Positions 1 to 8,364 of a DNA stretch of 62,138 nt are shown piece after piece (the first letter of the stretch is position 1; the number at the start of each line of letters is the position of its first letter). Both the position numbers and the translations under genes were made by a program. The DNA comes from Microcaldota archaeon (GTDB taxonomy: Archaea > Micrarchaeota > Micrarchaeia > Anstonellales > Anstonellaceae). The stretch covers positions 1 through 62,138 of the forward strand of contig JAOAKI010000003.1 of assembly GCA_026413765.1 (NCBI GenBank), written 5' to 3'. The notes beneath the pieces were generated by a model that saw only the letters and a list, made by a program, of their open reading frames with translations, made no database searches and was not told the origin of the DNA.

Positions 1-353
1 TTCGGTGTACCACTCGGAAAAGTTCTCCTTCCTGCTTTTCATGTAGATGAATAGAGAGATAAGCAATAAAAATGGCTCTCGTGCGCATTCAGCGGCATCA
101 AGTACTACAAAAAAGATTTTCAGCTCAATAGAATGGGCTGCGCAGGTTCAGCTTCTCTCTACTATGTGCTTTTTCAGCCAACGGAATGCTATGATGCTAT
201 GCGGATTGTTTTTCTTCATCCTCTTCTGATGGAGAATGAATCAAAAAAGAAGTATTCGGCAGATGAGGACTGCTAGGTCAAAAAGTACGCAGTAGACCAA
301 ATCGGATTCGAGCTGATGTATCGAAGTCTCTCCTGCGCCACTCCCATCAGGAA
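1..353. other. Stretch without a recognisable gene
   Basis: Two plus-strand frames that are open at the left edge stop at 44-46 and 52-54, so the tail of a gene entering from the left may end here. It is too short to identify. From about 55 to 353 I see only short, unconvincing open frames on either strand. A few small inverted repeats occur (for example GGTC at 276-279 with GACC at 295-298), so a structured RNA cannot be excluded, but nothing matches an RNA family I know. Confidence 0.4.
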
Positions 354-446
354 CGCCTCAAAAGGAAGTATTGCAGAAACCCGCCTTATGCTTCTTTAGG
401 GTTTCTCGCCTATGGCCTTCTGTCCTTGACCACTAGACGATGAGGC
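354..446 (-). other. tRNA-like sequence, possibly degenerate or intron-disrupted tRNA
   Basis: On the minus strand the segment begins GCCTCATC, then a textbook D-arm (GTC, loop TAGTGGTCAAG, GAC), and ends with TGAGGC, which pairs with the first six bases. A further helix, GAAGG with CCTTT, follows the D-arm. No normal T-arm or clear anticodon loop is visible; the middle instead forms a GAAACCC/GGGTTTC hairpin. It could be a tRNA remnant, a tRNA with several introns that I cannot resolve, or a chance likeness. The D-arm most resembles archaeal tRNA-Glu or tRNA-Gln. Confidence 0.25.
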
Positions 447-533
447 TCCAAAAATCCTTATGCCATGATATCCTCAAAATTTCGCCTTCTTGGCCTCCGA
501 TCAGATTTTAACCTTTTTTGGCAACTGATTTGC

Positions 534-1133
534 ATGGAAGTAGAGATAGTACATCAGTTTGCCCAGGAGGCAGGCAAGAAAATAATAGACTATCTTCGCA
601 TGATGGCAGGCAAAGTCCTTGAGCTTTCAGGCAAGCCGGCATGGAGGGCAATAGTGGGGCATGCCTCCTCCTCAGGGATTGAGATTATCTCCCCTCTTGC
701 CAAAGAGTTTGCAGAAAAAGGCGGCAGAGTGCGGTTCATAATCGGGATGGACTATGACAAAGACGCGGAGCGTTCCATAAGGCGTCTTTGGGAGCTGCAG
801 AAAGAGATTCAGTGGCAATTTGGCAAGGAGAGCTTCAAAGCCAGGCTGTTTTTCAGCCCAAACAAGGACAAGATAATGCATATTAAAATGCACTGGATGT
901 TTTCAGAGGAAAGGCAAAATGAGGCGCACTATATATTGATTGGCTCGCAGAACCTCTCCAAAGGAGGGCTTTCCAAAAATTCTGAGCTTGCAGTCTGCCT
1001 CACTCTTTCACCCAAAGACATGAAGGAAATCATGGAATTCCAAAAGATATGGGAAAAATACCGGGATAACAAAAACGCCATCCCCATCAAAACATTCATC
1101 CAAAAGAAAGTCCTCTACTGGAAAGTAAGCTAG
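534..1133 (+). CDS. PLD-like domain protein (single HxK half)
   Basis: Protein of 199 aa. Residues 116-118 read HIK and 137-140 read GSQN, followed by a conserved Glu at 151. This is the H-x-K ... G-S-x-N pattern of the phospholipase D / Nuc superfamily. Only one catalytic half is present, so activity would need a dimer, as in small PLD-like nucleases. The usual Asp after HxK is not obvious. The ATG at 534 is preferred over an in-frame ATG at 465 because the upstream 23 residues add nothing family-like. It stands alone, and a DNA-processing role is only a guess from the family. Confidence 0.6.
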   Translation: MEVEIVHQFAQEAGKKIIDYLRMMAGKVLELSGKPAWRAIVGHASSSGIEIISPLAKEFAEKGGRVRFIIGMDYDKDAERSIRRLWELQKEIQWQFGKESFKARLFFSPNKDKIMHIKMHWMFSEERQNEAHYILIGSQNLSKGGLSKNSELAVCLTLSPKDMKEIMEFQKIWEKYRDNKNAIPIKTFIQKKVLYWKVS

Positions 1134-1339
1134 CCTTCCTATCTCAAGCGAAAAGTCCGCAGGCTTGGGCTTTGCGGTAAGTTGGCTTGTGGAGGTTGCA
1201 ACACCCGAATTAACAAGATGAGAGGCGCAACTTGGCCTCATTCATCTTGTTTGCACTTGCGATTTCTTTTTTTGTTAAAGCCATCATCTGAGCGCTTGAG
1301 GAAATTTCTCTTGGGCTTTTTGCATGTTCTGGAAGCTAG

Positions 1340-1348
1340 CTTTATATT
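1340..1348 (+). promoter_or_regulatory. TATA box for the ACT-domain gene
   Basis: CTTTATATT lies about 40 bp before the GTG start at 1388, in a gene-free stretch from 1134 to 1387 that otherwise holds nothing I recognise. Archaeal TATA boxes normally sit about 25 bp upstream of transcription start, so a short leader is expected. Confidence 0.35.
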
Positions 1349-1387
1349 CCTAAAGACACATTTTGTTTTGCATAAAACACTTGGACG

Positions 1388-2002
1388 GTGTGGCTTTTGG
1401 CAACGATCGCAAACATAATAAGGCTGTATCTGAAAAGAAGGCCGCAGCTTCTTTGGCTTGTGCACAACGGCCTTTGCAATTACTCTGCGCTGGCAAGACG
1501 GCTCCAAAAGGAGCTCTATCCGCAAAAAAAGGACTCTTTCTTTGCAATAAAGGCGGCTTTGCTTAGGCTGGCGCAGGAAAAGGAAGCGGGTTTACAGAAG
1601 GAATGGGGAAAAGAGGTGGAGAAAATACTCAAGGCAAGCTCGGTTGAGATACGCACAAACATTGCGGTTGTCTCAAGCAGAGGAAGCATAGGGGTGCCGG
1701 TAATAGCGACTGCAAGCAGCAAATCAGGAGTCATGAGTGTTGTAGATTCTGCTTATGTCCCGCAATTGAAGAAAAAAGGGCTAAAGGTGATGGATGATTT
1801 GACACTGGTGGTAATTTGCAGCCCGCCGCAGCTGCAGGACACTCCAGGCTGTGTTGCAGCTATTTTGGATGCGATTGCAGCCGAAGGCATCAATGTGCTT
1901 CAGTTCATTTCCTGCCACACCGACACTTTGATGGTGATGCGCAACAATGACGCCCTCCGCGCCTATGAAATTTTGATGGACCTGACAGGCCAAAAGGAAT
2001 GA
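1388..2002 (+). CDS. HTH-like plus ACT domain protein
   Basis: Protein of 204 aa. The N-terminal third (about residues 8-65, including NYSALARRL) resembles a small winged-helix region seen in archaeal ACT proteins. Residues about 135-200 match an ACT fold, with a DTPGCVAAILDAIAAEGINV segment typical of the amino-acid-binding helix of aspartokinase-type ACT domains. No catalytic domain is attached, so a ligand-sensing regulator is the likely role. The GTG at 1388 is the best available start, but starts a few codons further in are possible. It converges with the lipoprotein gene downstream, 10 bp apart. Confidence 0.6.
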   Translation: MWLLATIANIIRLYLKRRPQLLWLVHNGLCNYSALARRLQKELYPQKKDSFFAIKAALLRLAQEKEAGLQKEWGKEVEKILKASSVEIRTNIAVVSSRGSIGVPVIATASSKSGVMSVVDSAYVPQLKKKGLKVMDDLTLVVICSPPQLQDTPGCVAAILDAIAAEGINVLQFISCHTDTLMVMRNNDALRAYEILMDLTGQKE

Positions 2003-2012
2003 ATGAAAAAAA

Positions 2013-4067
2013 CTATTCGATTTTGATTACAGGATGATAAACGACATTCAAGGTGAAATTCTCTTTGTCATAAACACTATTGACTTTTGGCCAATAAACT
2101 ACCGTCCACACACCTGCCGGAAGTGTAATATTGAATTCTTTTTTGTAATCATAAGTGCGAAGCTCATAGCCTTCTTTTGGTTCTCCATTTTCAAAGATGT
2201 CAACAGCATAATATTTGTTTTTATAAAAGTAATAGAGAGCTGGAACTGATGAATTGAAGTGCAAGCTAATATTTGGCCACAAACTGATGTCTATTTTGCG
2301 ACCACAACCTTGACGATAATTTCTGAAAAATATGTAGCCATAAGCACAATCTTTGTCTGCCCATCCGCAATCTTTTCTTACATTAGTAAATTCAGAATAT
2401 ACTTTATTACTACCAAATAGCAACATAGATGCACACACACCATCTTGGCAAATATAACCGTCTCCAAAATATTCCAGACTCTTTCCAAAATCTCCATAAA
2501 CAAACTCAGGAATATCCGCTGAATAATGAAAAGTATCTAAAAGAAACTCCTCGCTATCAATTTCATTAATGAGACGTGAAGTATAAAGCCAAGCACCATG
2601 CATTCCTCTTGAGCCAAGAAGAACAGAAAAGGAAGAATTGCCAAAAACTTTTACTCTGCAGTCTTGAAAATCAAGGTTTTTTATAAACTCACGCGCGCAA
2701 CTTTTTGCAAGGAAAGCAAGTGAATTGCTATAATTGAGGCTTGACAGATTATTTTTCACACGTAAAGAATTTATGTGTTGCAAGATTGTTTGATTTGTGT
2801 AATTTGATTCTTTTCGCTGAGCTGCTTTAGTCTTCAACAGTTCGCGAACATGCGATGCGGTTAGATTCATAGTTGGCAAAAACTCTCTTCTGAACTCTAC
2901 TTTATCTCTATATGATGAATAGCATAGTGGTCCTTCGTTGAGTGTTTTTGTGGAATAGCACCAAAAATACAATAGTGATGGTTTTGTTATTGTTTCAGAG
3001 GCATACTCGGTCCAATCAAATCTTTTTTCATAATTAAACCCATGATTTGCATATTCCCACTGGTCAGACCACCAAAATAAGTCTGTTGCTTGGATATAAG
3101 AATGATTTGTGAGATTGTAGATGAACCCCTTACACCATGCTGGACGTTCTTCTGAAGCTTCCAGAATTTTTATTGAAAAGTGCTGAGGGACAAAACTTTT
3201 ATTTGGCAAAGAAAAGAAATCTACAGAGAAGGTGTCCCAGTTGTCATAATCGATTCTCCACGTTTCTCTATTCCCTGCAGTGACTGCAACTAAAGCGCAT
3301 CTGCCATTCAAGCAACCTGCCGAAACGCCAATATAATCAACAATTGCTGGGTAGGTTGAGGATGGATGGTCTATAGTTGTATTAGTCAGCAAAAGTTTTT
3401 GCTTGCTAGGCAATGCATCAAAAAATGCTTGTGAAAGATTTGTCGAGGGAGAGTTATTGATTATTGAAAGAAAAAAGAAACGATACCCATAAAAGCCGAT
3501 ATCCTCTAATAAACTTCTGAAACTGCCCCATTCATCAAAGCATACTGAAAGGTTGGAGGAATTTGCCATAAGAACAAGTCGCATACACTCTTCTGCTATA
3601 ACTGCAAGTCTTTCGTCTTCGGATAATAGAGATTTTCCGCTATAGAATTCTAAACGCTTTTTATTGACGAGTTTAATAAACTCTTTTGATTCGTTTGCTA
3701 GCAGGATGATTGAAAGGTTTTCACTTTTGTTTGTTTGCGTTGCAGTAGTAATGGTTTCAGAAATATTTTGAGCAGTTTGTGGGCTATAATTAGACTGGAT
3801 TTGAGTTTCATTTTGGATTATCTGCTCTATATTGATATGGATGCACTTGAAGAAAGTAGATTCGTTGCAAAAATCGAAAGTTTTAGAGTCATTGTCGTCG
3901 CAAGAAGCTGGACAAGAAGACACGTTTGTGTAATTTAAAGTGGATGCATTCTGTATCGAGAAATTTTTGGATGCATTTGAAGGCATTTCTTGATAAATAG
4001 ATGGCTGAGTGCAGCCGCCAAAAATAAGGAAGAAAGCCAAAAGAAAAATTGGAGCAAGCCTCCCCAT
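2013..4067 (-). CDS. Glycosylation-site-rich lipoprotein with two CAP-like repeats
   Basis: Protein of 684 aa. The start has a hydrophobic signal and a lipobox-like GGC at residues 18-20, so it is probably membrane-anchored and extracellular. Two regions (about 130-270 and 420-560) each begin with a helix such as ILQHINSLRVKNNLSSLNYS, which resembles the opening helix of CAP/SCP domains, but the usual CAP histidines are not evident. About 30 N-x-S/T sequons are present, far more than in neighbouring proteins, which suggests dense N-glycosylation. The gene looks more AT-rich than its neighbours, consistent with transfer or relaxed selection. Function unknown; a surface or adhesion role is plausible. 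Confidence 0.6.
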   Translation of the reverse strand: MGRLAPIFLLAFFLIFGGCTQPSIYQEMPSNASKNFSIQNASTLNYTNVSSCPASCDDNDSKTFDFCNESTFFKCIHINIEQIIQNETQIQSNYSPQTAQNISETITTATQTNKSENLSIILLANESKEFIKLVNKKRLEFYSGKSLLSEDERLAVIAEECMRLVLMANSSNLSVCFDEWGSFRSLLEDIGFYGYRFFFLSIINNSPSTNLSQAFFDALPSKQKLLLTNTTIDHPSSTYPAIVDYIGVSAGCLNGRCALVAVTAGNRETWRIDYDNWDTFSVDFFSLPNKSFVPQHFSIKILEASEERPAWCKGFIYNLTNHSYIQATDLFWWSDQWEYANHGFNYEKRFDWTEYASETITKPSLLYFWCYSTKTLNEGPLCYSSYRDKVEFRREFLPTMNLTASHVRELLKTKAAQRKESNYTNQTILQHINSLRVKNNLSSLNYSNSLAFLAKSCAREFIKNLDFQDCRVKVFGNSSFSVLLGSRGMHGAWLYTSRLINEIDSEEFLLDTFHYSADIPEFVYGDFGKSLEYFGDGYICQDGVCASMLLFGSNKVYSEFTNVRKDCGWADKDCAYGYIFFRNYRQGCGRKIDISLWPNISLHFNSSVPALYYFYKNKYYAVDIFENGEPKEGYELRTYDYKKEFNITLPAGVWTVVYWPKVNSVYDKENFTLNVVYHPVIKIE

Positions 4068-4098
4068 AAACGATTCATGAGTAAAAATATTTAAAAGC

Positions 4099-4347
4099 CT
4101 AAAGGGGGACGCCGAGAAAGGAAAGGATGAGGACGAGTATCACACCTAATATCCCGCCAAATGCTGCGATGAGGAATGTGGCTGCGTCAATGGGCACATT
4201 GATGATGCCGAAATGCGAAAAGAGCCAAAATATGATTATGCCGGCTATTCCATGCAAAATTAGGGGGAGAATCTTCCTGAGAATGTGGAAGAGGGCGGCT
4301 GCTATCAAAAAAGAGATGAGCAATGCAAGCAATAGCCCCCAGCTCAT
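4099..4347 (-). CDS. BofA-like small membrane protein
   Basis: Protein of 82 aa with three hydrophobic segments and the Gly/Ile-rich pattern of the pro-sigmaK processing inhibitor BofA family, which has archaeal members of unknown role (the sporulation function is bacterial). A conserved-looking NVPIDAATFLIAAFGGILG stretch closes the protein. It is followed 31 bp later on the same strand by nothing obviously related. The membrane location is well supported; the family call comes from pattern only. Confidence 0.6.
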   Translation of the reverse strand: MSWGLLLALLISFLIAAALFHILRKILPLILHGIAGIIIFWLFSHFGIINVPIDAATFLIAAFGGILGVILVLILSFLGVPL

Positions 4348-4377
4348 GAAAAGAAATGGGGAAAAAGCAATAAAGCA

Positions 4378-4821
4378 CTATCCTTTGAGCTTGCCGACTT
4401 TTTTTGCCTTTGAAAGCAAAACATCAACTTTTGAGAACCCATGCTGGCCAACAAAGGCAGCTTCGAACTTCTCCGAAGTTCCACAAAGGGAGGAAAATAC
4501 GTTTTTCCAGTTTGGATGGGTTGGGATGAATGAGGTGATGTCATAGACTGTGCCTTGATATGCCACCCAGCAATCTTCTAGAGAGGAATGGGAAGAAAGC
4601 TCTTTTGCCGAAATCGTTTTTTCCTCTTCTGATGAAGCAGGCGGCTGCATTTTTTGCGCATCTGGCTGGGTTTTGTTGAGGCTTTCTGTCTGCAAAGCTG
4701 CCTTGGATGGCTCAATTCCAGAGGAGACAGTGCTTTGCTTTGCTGGCGTTTCCTGCTGTGCGCAGCCAAAGAAAGCAAGCATCACAAAGATTGCCAAAAG
4801 CTTGATCAAAAAACCACCCAA
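4378..4821 (-). CDS. Cytochrome b5-like heme-binding lipoprotein
   Basis: Protein of 147 aa. An N-terminal signal with the lipobox-like FFGC (Cys at about 20) is followed by a low-complexity linker and a C-terminal domain of about 75 residues. The domain has the b5 signature pieces SSHSSLEDCWVAYQGTVYDI and FIPTHPNW, then a second histidine in GQHGFS. In canonical b5 the first heme ligand sits in HPGG; here it is HPNW, so the loop is altered though the His remains. It probably faces outward and handles electrons or heme. No partner reductase is adjacent. Confidence 0.6.
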   Translation of the reverse strand: MGGFLIKLLAIFVMLAFFGCAQQETPAKQSTVSSGIEPSKAALQTESLNKTQPDAQKMQPPASSEEEKTISAKELSSHSSLEDCWVAYQGTVYDITSFIPTHPNWKNVFSSLCGTSEKFEAAFVGQHGFSKVDVLLSKAKKVGKLKG

Positions 4822-4842
4822 AACAAAATATCAGAAGGGATT

Positions 4843-5559
4843 TTAAACTGAATTGACTGCCTCGATTGTCTTTGTGGTGTAAAACTCAAGGGCTTCTTTT
4901 TGGCGCAAAGAGATTTTCATCACCGCAAAATCCCAATGCGAAGCCACGATGTCTCCTTTTTTGATGCAAGAAGGAGGGAAAAACTTTCCGCAGCTTTGGC
5001 GGACCTTTCTTTCAAACGGCGCAAGAAAAAATTTGCCATTTTTTTGTAATAGGCGCTGGGAATCAACAAAAAGAAAGCCTGATTTTTTTTGTTTGACTTT
5101 ACCCCAGCTTATTCTGCACAAGTCGGCGTTCTTGACAGTGGGCTTGATTGCCCCTTTTATTGTGTGGATGTAGAGGGCATGAAAAGAATGGTGCGGGCAG
5201 GCACCGTCCGGCAGAGAAAGCGCAAGCTTTTTTGCTTCGGATTTTGAAAGCAAGCCCGGCCTGCAAAATTTGCCCAAGATGAGCTTTTGCAGCTGGCTTT
5301 TTCCGACGTTGTCCAGCAGCCTGTTGCCTATCCAGAATGCTTCGCAGACTTCTAAATCGAATGGGTCTTTCTTGTTTGCTTTGGCTATAAGCTCAAGATA
5401 AGAGTAATGCGCGCGAAAGCGGGAAAGTTCTCTTTTCAGTCTATTTTGCGACCCTGTCTGCAGAAAAGACAAGAACGCAGAATTGAACGATTTTGTGCCG
5501 CAATAAGAAAGATAGTTTGGAGGCAGCGCAAACCTGGCTGCAAGCTCTATGCCAAGCAT
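4843..5559 (-). CDS. DUF6390-like protein
   Basis: Protein of about 238 aa. The opening, MLGIELAARFALPPNYLSYC, resembles DUF6390 proteins (an LAARFALPPN-type start). A later segment, DGACPHHSFHALYIH, holds several histidines. I recall this family near [NiFe]-hydrogenase genes, and here it lies one gene from a hydrogenase, which supports a link to hydrogenase function or maturation, but the role is unknown. The ATG at 5559 begins just after the stop of the EamA gene. An in-frame ATG at 5580 would overlap that gene and is less likely. Translational coupling is probable. Confidence 0.5.
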   Translation of the reverse strand: MLGIELAARFALPPNYLSYCGTKSFNSAFLSFLQTGSQNRLKRELSRFRAHYSYLELIAKANKKDPFDLEVCEAFWIGNRLLDNVGKSQLQKLILGKFCRPGLLSKSEAKKLALSLPDGACPHHSFHALYIHTIKGAIKPTVKNADLCRISWGKVKQKKSGFLFVDSQRLLQKNGKFFLAPFERKVRQSCGKFFPPSCIKKGDIVASHWDFAVMKISLRQKEALEFYTTKTIEAVNSV

Positions 5560-5560
5560 A

Positions 5561-6484
5561 TCATCTTCGCCGCAAAACAAGCAGCGCCTTATCTTTCATC
5601 CAAGAGAAGGCAGAGATTGTCTCTGCTACTCCGACTGCGTAGATGACTCCTGCTGCCAAAAGCAGCAAGCCGAAAGCATGCAGAGGCAGGAGCGCCTTGC
5701 CCACAAACAAGAATGAAAGCAATGCGCTTATCGGGCCGCCCAATGTCAGCGCAGCGGTGGCATAAATGAGGGAAGTCTTGGCAAGCGCAGAATACCAAAG
5801 CGTGACAAATAAGGTAAGCAATCCTGTCGAAATCGCAATCCACAAAAGCGAAGAAGAGCTTACCTCAAAGACTGCGCTGATTTTGCCTTGCCAAACCAGC
5901 AGCCCAAGCAAAAACAGCGAGCCGAATCCCATCCTGAACGAGGCAACCGAAATTGGCGAAAGAGTCTGGAGAAGCTTCTTTGATGCTGTGTATTCCAGCG
6001 CCCAAAGAATTGTGGCCAAAAGCACAAGCAAAGAGCCGACCGAAAAGCTAAGCTGGGAAGAACCTAAAATAAGAAAGTTGCCAATTATGACTGCGGCTGC
6101 GCCTGTGACTATTTTCCAGTTTATCTGCTCTTTGAAAAAGACAACCGCAAGGACAATTGAGATTATGAAAAGCAGCCGAAACAAAAATGAGCCTTCTGCG
6201 CCGCTGATTGTGGAAAGGCCGCTGAAAAATAGGGCAAAGGCGATCCCTCCGCCAACAAGCCCGACAAAAAGCAGCATGAGGGTTTGGCGAGCATCAAGCA
6301 AGCTGAACTCTTTTATCTTGCCAAGCATGAGCCCGATAGAGCCAAGAACCCCTGCCACAAGCAGATTCCTCAAAAAAGTGTACGAAAGCGGATCCATGCT
6401 CACAACGCCGATGCTATTGACAAAAACCGAAATGCCGCTGACTAGCGCTGCCAGATAAGCCAATGCGATTCCGCTCATAAGCAT
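5561..6484 (-). CDS. EamA/DMT-family transporter
   Basis: Protein of 307 aa with about ten hydrophobic helices arranged as two five-helix repeats, the layout of the drug/metabolite transporter superfamily (EamA). The second half carries the typical GPISALLSFLFVGKALLPLH-like region before the last helices. Substrate cannot be told from sequence. It is divergent from the hydrogenase genes and shares their promoter region at about 6485-6530, and it precedes the DUF6390-like gene on the same strand with a 1-2 bp gap, so the two are probably co-transcribed. Confidence 0.8.
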   Translation of the reverse strand: MLMSGIALAYLAALVSGISVFVNSIGVVSMDPLSYTFLRNLLVAGVLGSIGLMLGKIKEFSLLDARQTLMLLFVGLVGGGIAFALFFSGLSTISGAEGSFLFRLLFIISIVLAVVFFKEQINWKIVTGAAAVIIGNFLILGSSQLSFSVGSLLVLLATILWALEYTASKKLLQTLSPISVASFRMGFGSLFLLGLLVWQGKISAVFEVSSSSLLWIAISTGLLTLFVTLWYSALAKTSLIYATAALTLGGPISALLSFLFVGKALLPLHAFGLLLLAAGVIYAVGVAETISAFSWMKDKALLVLRRR

Positions 6485-6500
6485 CAGTTGGCGGATTTGA

Positions 6501-6510
6501 ATTTATAAAT
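6501..6510. promoter_or_regulatory. Bidirectional TATA element, EamA / hydrogenase
   Basis: ATTTATAAAT is a perfect palindrome lying 21-30 bp before the hydrogenase GTG (6531) and 17 bp before the EamA ATG (6484). It can act as a TATA box on either strand and implies nearly leaderless transcripts. Confidence 0.5.
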
Positions 6511-6530
6511 CTAACCATGAATGAAAATAC

Positions 6531-7010
6531 GTGAAAAAGCTGAATGTCTCTTGGGTCACGTTCGCATGCTGCGAAGACTCAACAATACTTTTCATCGAGC
6601 TTCTCAACAAGCATTTTTTTGAATGGAAAGAGAAGATTGAGTTCAAATATTGCCCTTTCCTGAAAGGCAAGGGCAATGATTTTGAAGGAAGCGATGTGAC
6701 ATTTGTGGAGGGGGCAATCGCAACAAAGGAGGACGAAAGGCGCCTTCTGGAAATAAGGCAAAAAAGCAAAAAAATAGTTGCGATTGGCTCTTGCGCATGC
6801 ACCGGCTTGCCTTCTGCCCAGCGGAACATGTTTGACGAGCCTACGCGCAAAGAAATAATGATCGTAATTGAGCGATTTGGGCATCTGGAGAAAGTGCATC
6901 CAATAAAAGACATTGTGAAGGTGGACTATCAAGTGCCTGGATGCCCGATGGATGAAAAAATTTTCCTTCAGACTCTCGACAAGCTTTTTGAAGAGTTTGG
7001 GATAAGGTGA
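6531..7010 (+). CDS. [NiFe]-hydrogenase small subunit (group 3-like)
   Basis: Protein of 159 aa, about the length of the short cytosolic small subunits (MvhG/HydD type), which hold one proximal [4Fe-4S] cluster. Visible motifs are ACCED at 12-16, EG at 60-61, GSCACTG at 86-92 and VPGCPMD at 135-141. The family normally has C-x2-C at the start; here the expected second Cys is Ser17 (CCEDS), so the cluster may use adjacent cysteines as in NuoB. No Tat signal or extra clusters are seen, so it is cytosolic. The GTG start lies 30 bp after a TATA box. The large subunit follows 4 bp downstream. Confidence 0.8.
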   Translation: MKKLNVSWVTFACCEDSTILFIELLNKHFFEWKEKIEFKYCPFLKGKGNDFEGSDVTFVEGAIATKEDERRLLEIRQKSKKIVAIGSCACTGLPSAQRNMFDEPTRKEIMIVIERFGHLEKVHPIKDIVKVDYQVPGCPMDEKIFLQTLDKLFEEFGIR

Positions 7011-7014
7011 TAGG

Positions 7015-8364
7015 TTGCACAAGGAAGGGGAGTTTGACATTGACATCAGGCATCTTTCCAAGATTGAGGGGCACACTGACTTGGAGGTCAAAGTAAAGGA
7101 CGGCGTTGTGCAATATGCGCATTTGAAAATAAGCGAATCAAAAAGATTCTTCACGCAAAGCGTGCGCGGAAAGCCGTGCTTGAATGTCGCGCAGCTTGTT
7201 TCAAGGATATGTGGCACCTGCTCGCTTGCTCATCTGCTCACATGCATAGAGGCAGTCGAGGACGCGATTGGTGTTGTGCCGTCAGAGCAGACAAAAATCT
7301 TGCGGCATTTGACTGAAGACGGGCTGATAATCAGGGACCATGCAATGCATCTGTACATCTTTTGCCTGCCCGACATCATGGGGGCAGACTCGATTTTGGA
7401 GCTTGCGGAAAAAAACAAAGAGCTGATTGAAAAGGCGCTAGAGGTCAAATCTGCCGGAAATGAGCTGTCGAAATTGATAGCAGGAAGGGCGGTGCATGCC
7501 CCTTACCCAGTAGTTGGAGGCTACACAAAAATCCCAAGCAGCCAAGACTGCAAGCAGATCGCCAAAACGCTTGCCCATGCAAGGGAGCACGCAATTGAGT
7601 TTGTGGACCTTTTCAGGGAGACCTTGCCATCGTTTGAGAGAAAGACGCATTTCATTGCGCTCAAAAACCCGAAATACGAATATATTGGCGGCGAAATATG
7701 CTCTTCTGAAGGCTATTGCATCTCAAAGGAAAACTTCTGGAACCACCTGGAAAGGGTGGTGGTGCCATATTCTCAGTCTACAGGCTTCGAATTTGAGGGC
7801 AAGGAATACATGGTTGGGGCTCTTGCAAGAATGAACCTGAACAAAGAGGCGCTTCACAAAGAAACAAAGAAAGATGTCGCAGGCAGCTTGCCGCTCTTTC
7901 CCTCCAACAACATATTTGCAAACAACCTTGCCCAGGCAATAGAGATAGTAAACAGCATTGATCACGCAATTGAAATATTGGAAAGCTATGATTTTAGGCA
8001 AGAGCCATACAAAACGCCGCAGCCAAAGGAAGGCGCGGGGATTGGTGTAACAGAGGCCCCGAGAGGGACCCTCTATTACGCGCTTCGGGTCAATGCGCAA
8101 GGGCTTATAGAATACATCAACCTGGTAATACCCACTGCTCAAAACATGGTCAACATAGAAAAAGATATGGCGTATTTGGTCCAGCAAGGGCTTGACGCCG
8201 GCAAAGAAAAAGAAGAGCTGTCGATGGAAGTTGAAAGGTTGGTGCGGGCGTATGACCCGTGCATGAGCTGCGCCACCCATTTTCTCAGATTGAAAATAAG
8301 CGAAACAAAAAAGGCAGGCAGGCCAAAGAAAATCTCCCGCCCTTTCATCTTTCGGCAGCGCTGA
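7015..8364 (+). CDS. [NiFe]-hydrogenase large subunit
   Basis: Protein of 449 aa. Both nickel-binding motifs are intact: RICGTC at 64-69 and DPCMSCATH at 414-422. The 27 residues after the last His are the expected tail removed by a maturation endopeptidase, and such a protease is encoded immediately downstream on the other strand. The RAYDPC context resembles group 3 cytosolic enzymes. No diaphorase, ferredoxin or F420 subunit lies nearby, so the electron partner is unknown. The TTG start follows an AGGTGATAGG ribosome binding site that overlaps the stop of the small subunit. Confidence 0.88.
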   Translation: MHKEGEFDIDIRHLSKIEGHTDLEVKVKDGVVQYAHLKISESKRFFTQSVRGKPCLNVAQLVSRICGTCSLAHLLTCIEAVEDAIGVVPSEQTKILRHLTEDGLIIRDHAMHLYIFCLPDIMGADSILELAEKNKELIEKALEVKSAGNELSKLIAGRAVHAPYPVVGGYTKIPSSQDCKQIAKTLAHAREHAIEFVDLFRETLPSFERKTHFIALKNPKYEYIGGEICSSEGYCISKENFWNHLERVVVPYSQSTGFEFEGKEYMVGALARMNLNKEALHKETKKDVAGSLPLFPSNNIFANNLAQAIEIVNSIDHAIEILESYDFRQEPYKTPQPKEGAGIGVTEAPRGTLYYALRVNAQGLIEYINLVIPTAQNMVNIEKDMAYLVQQGLDAGKEKEELSMEVERLVRAYDPCMSCATHFLRLKISETKKAGRPKKISRPFIFRQR

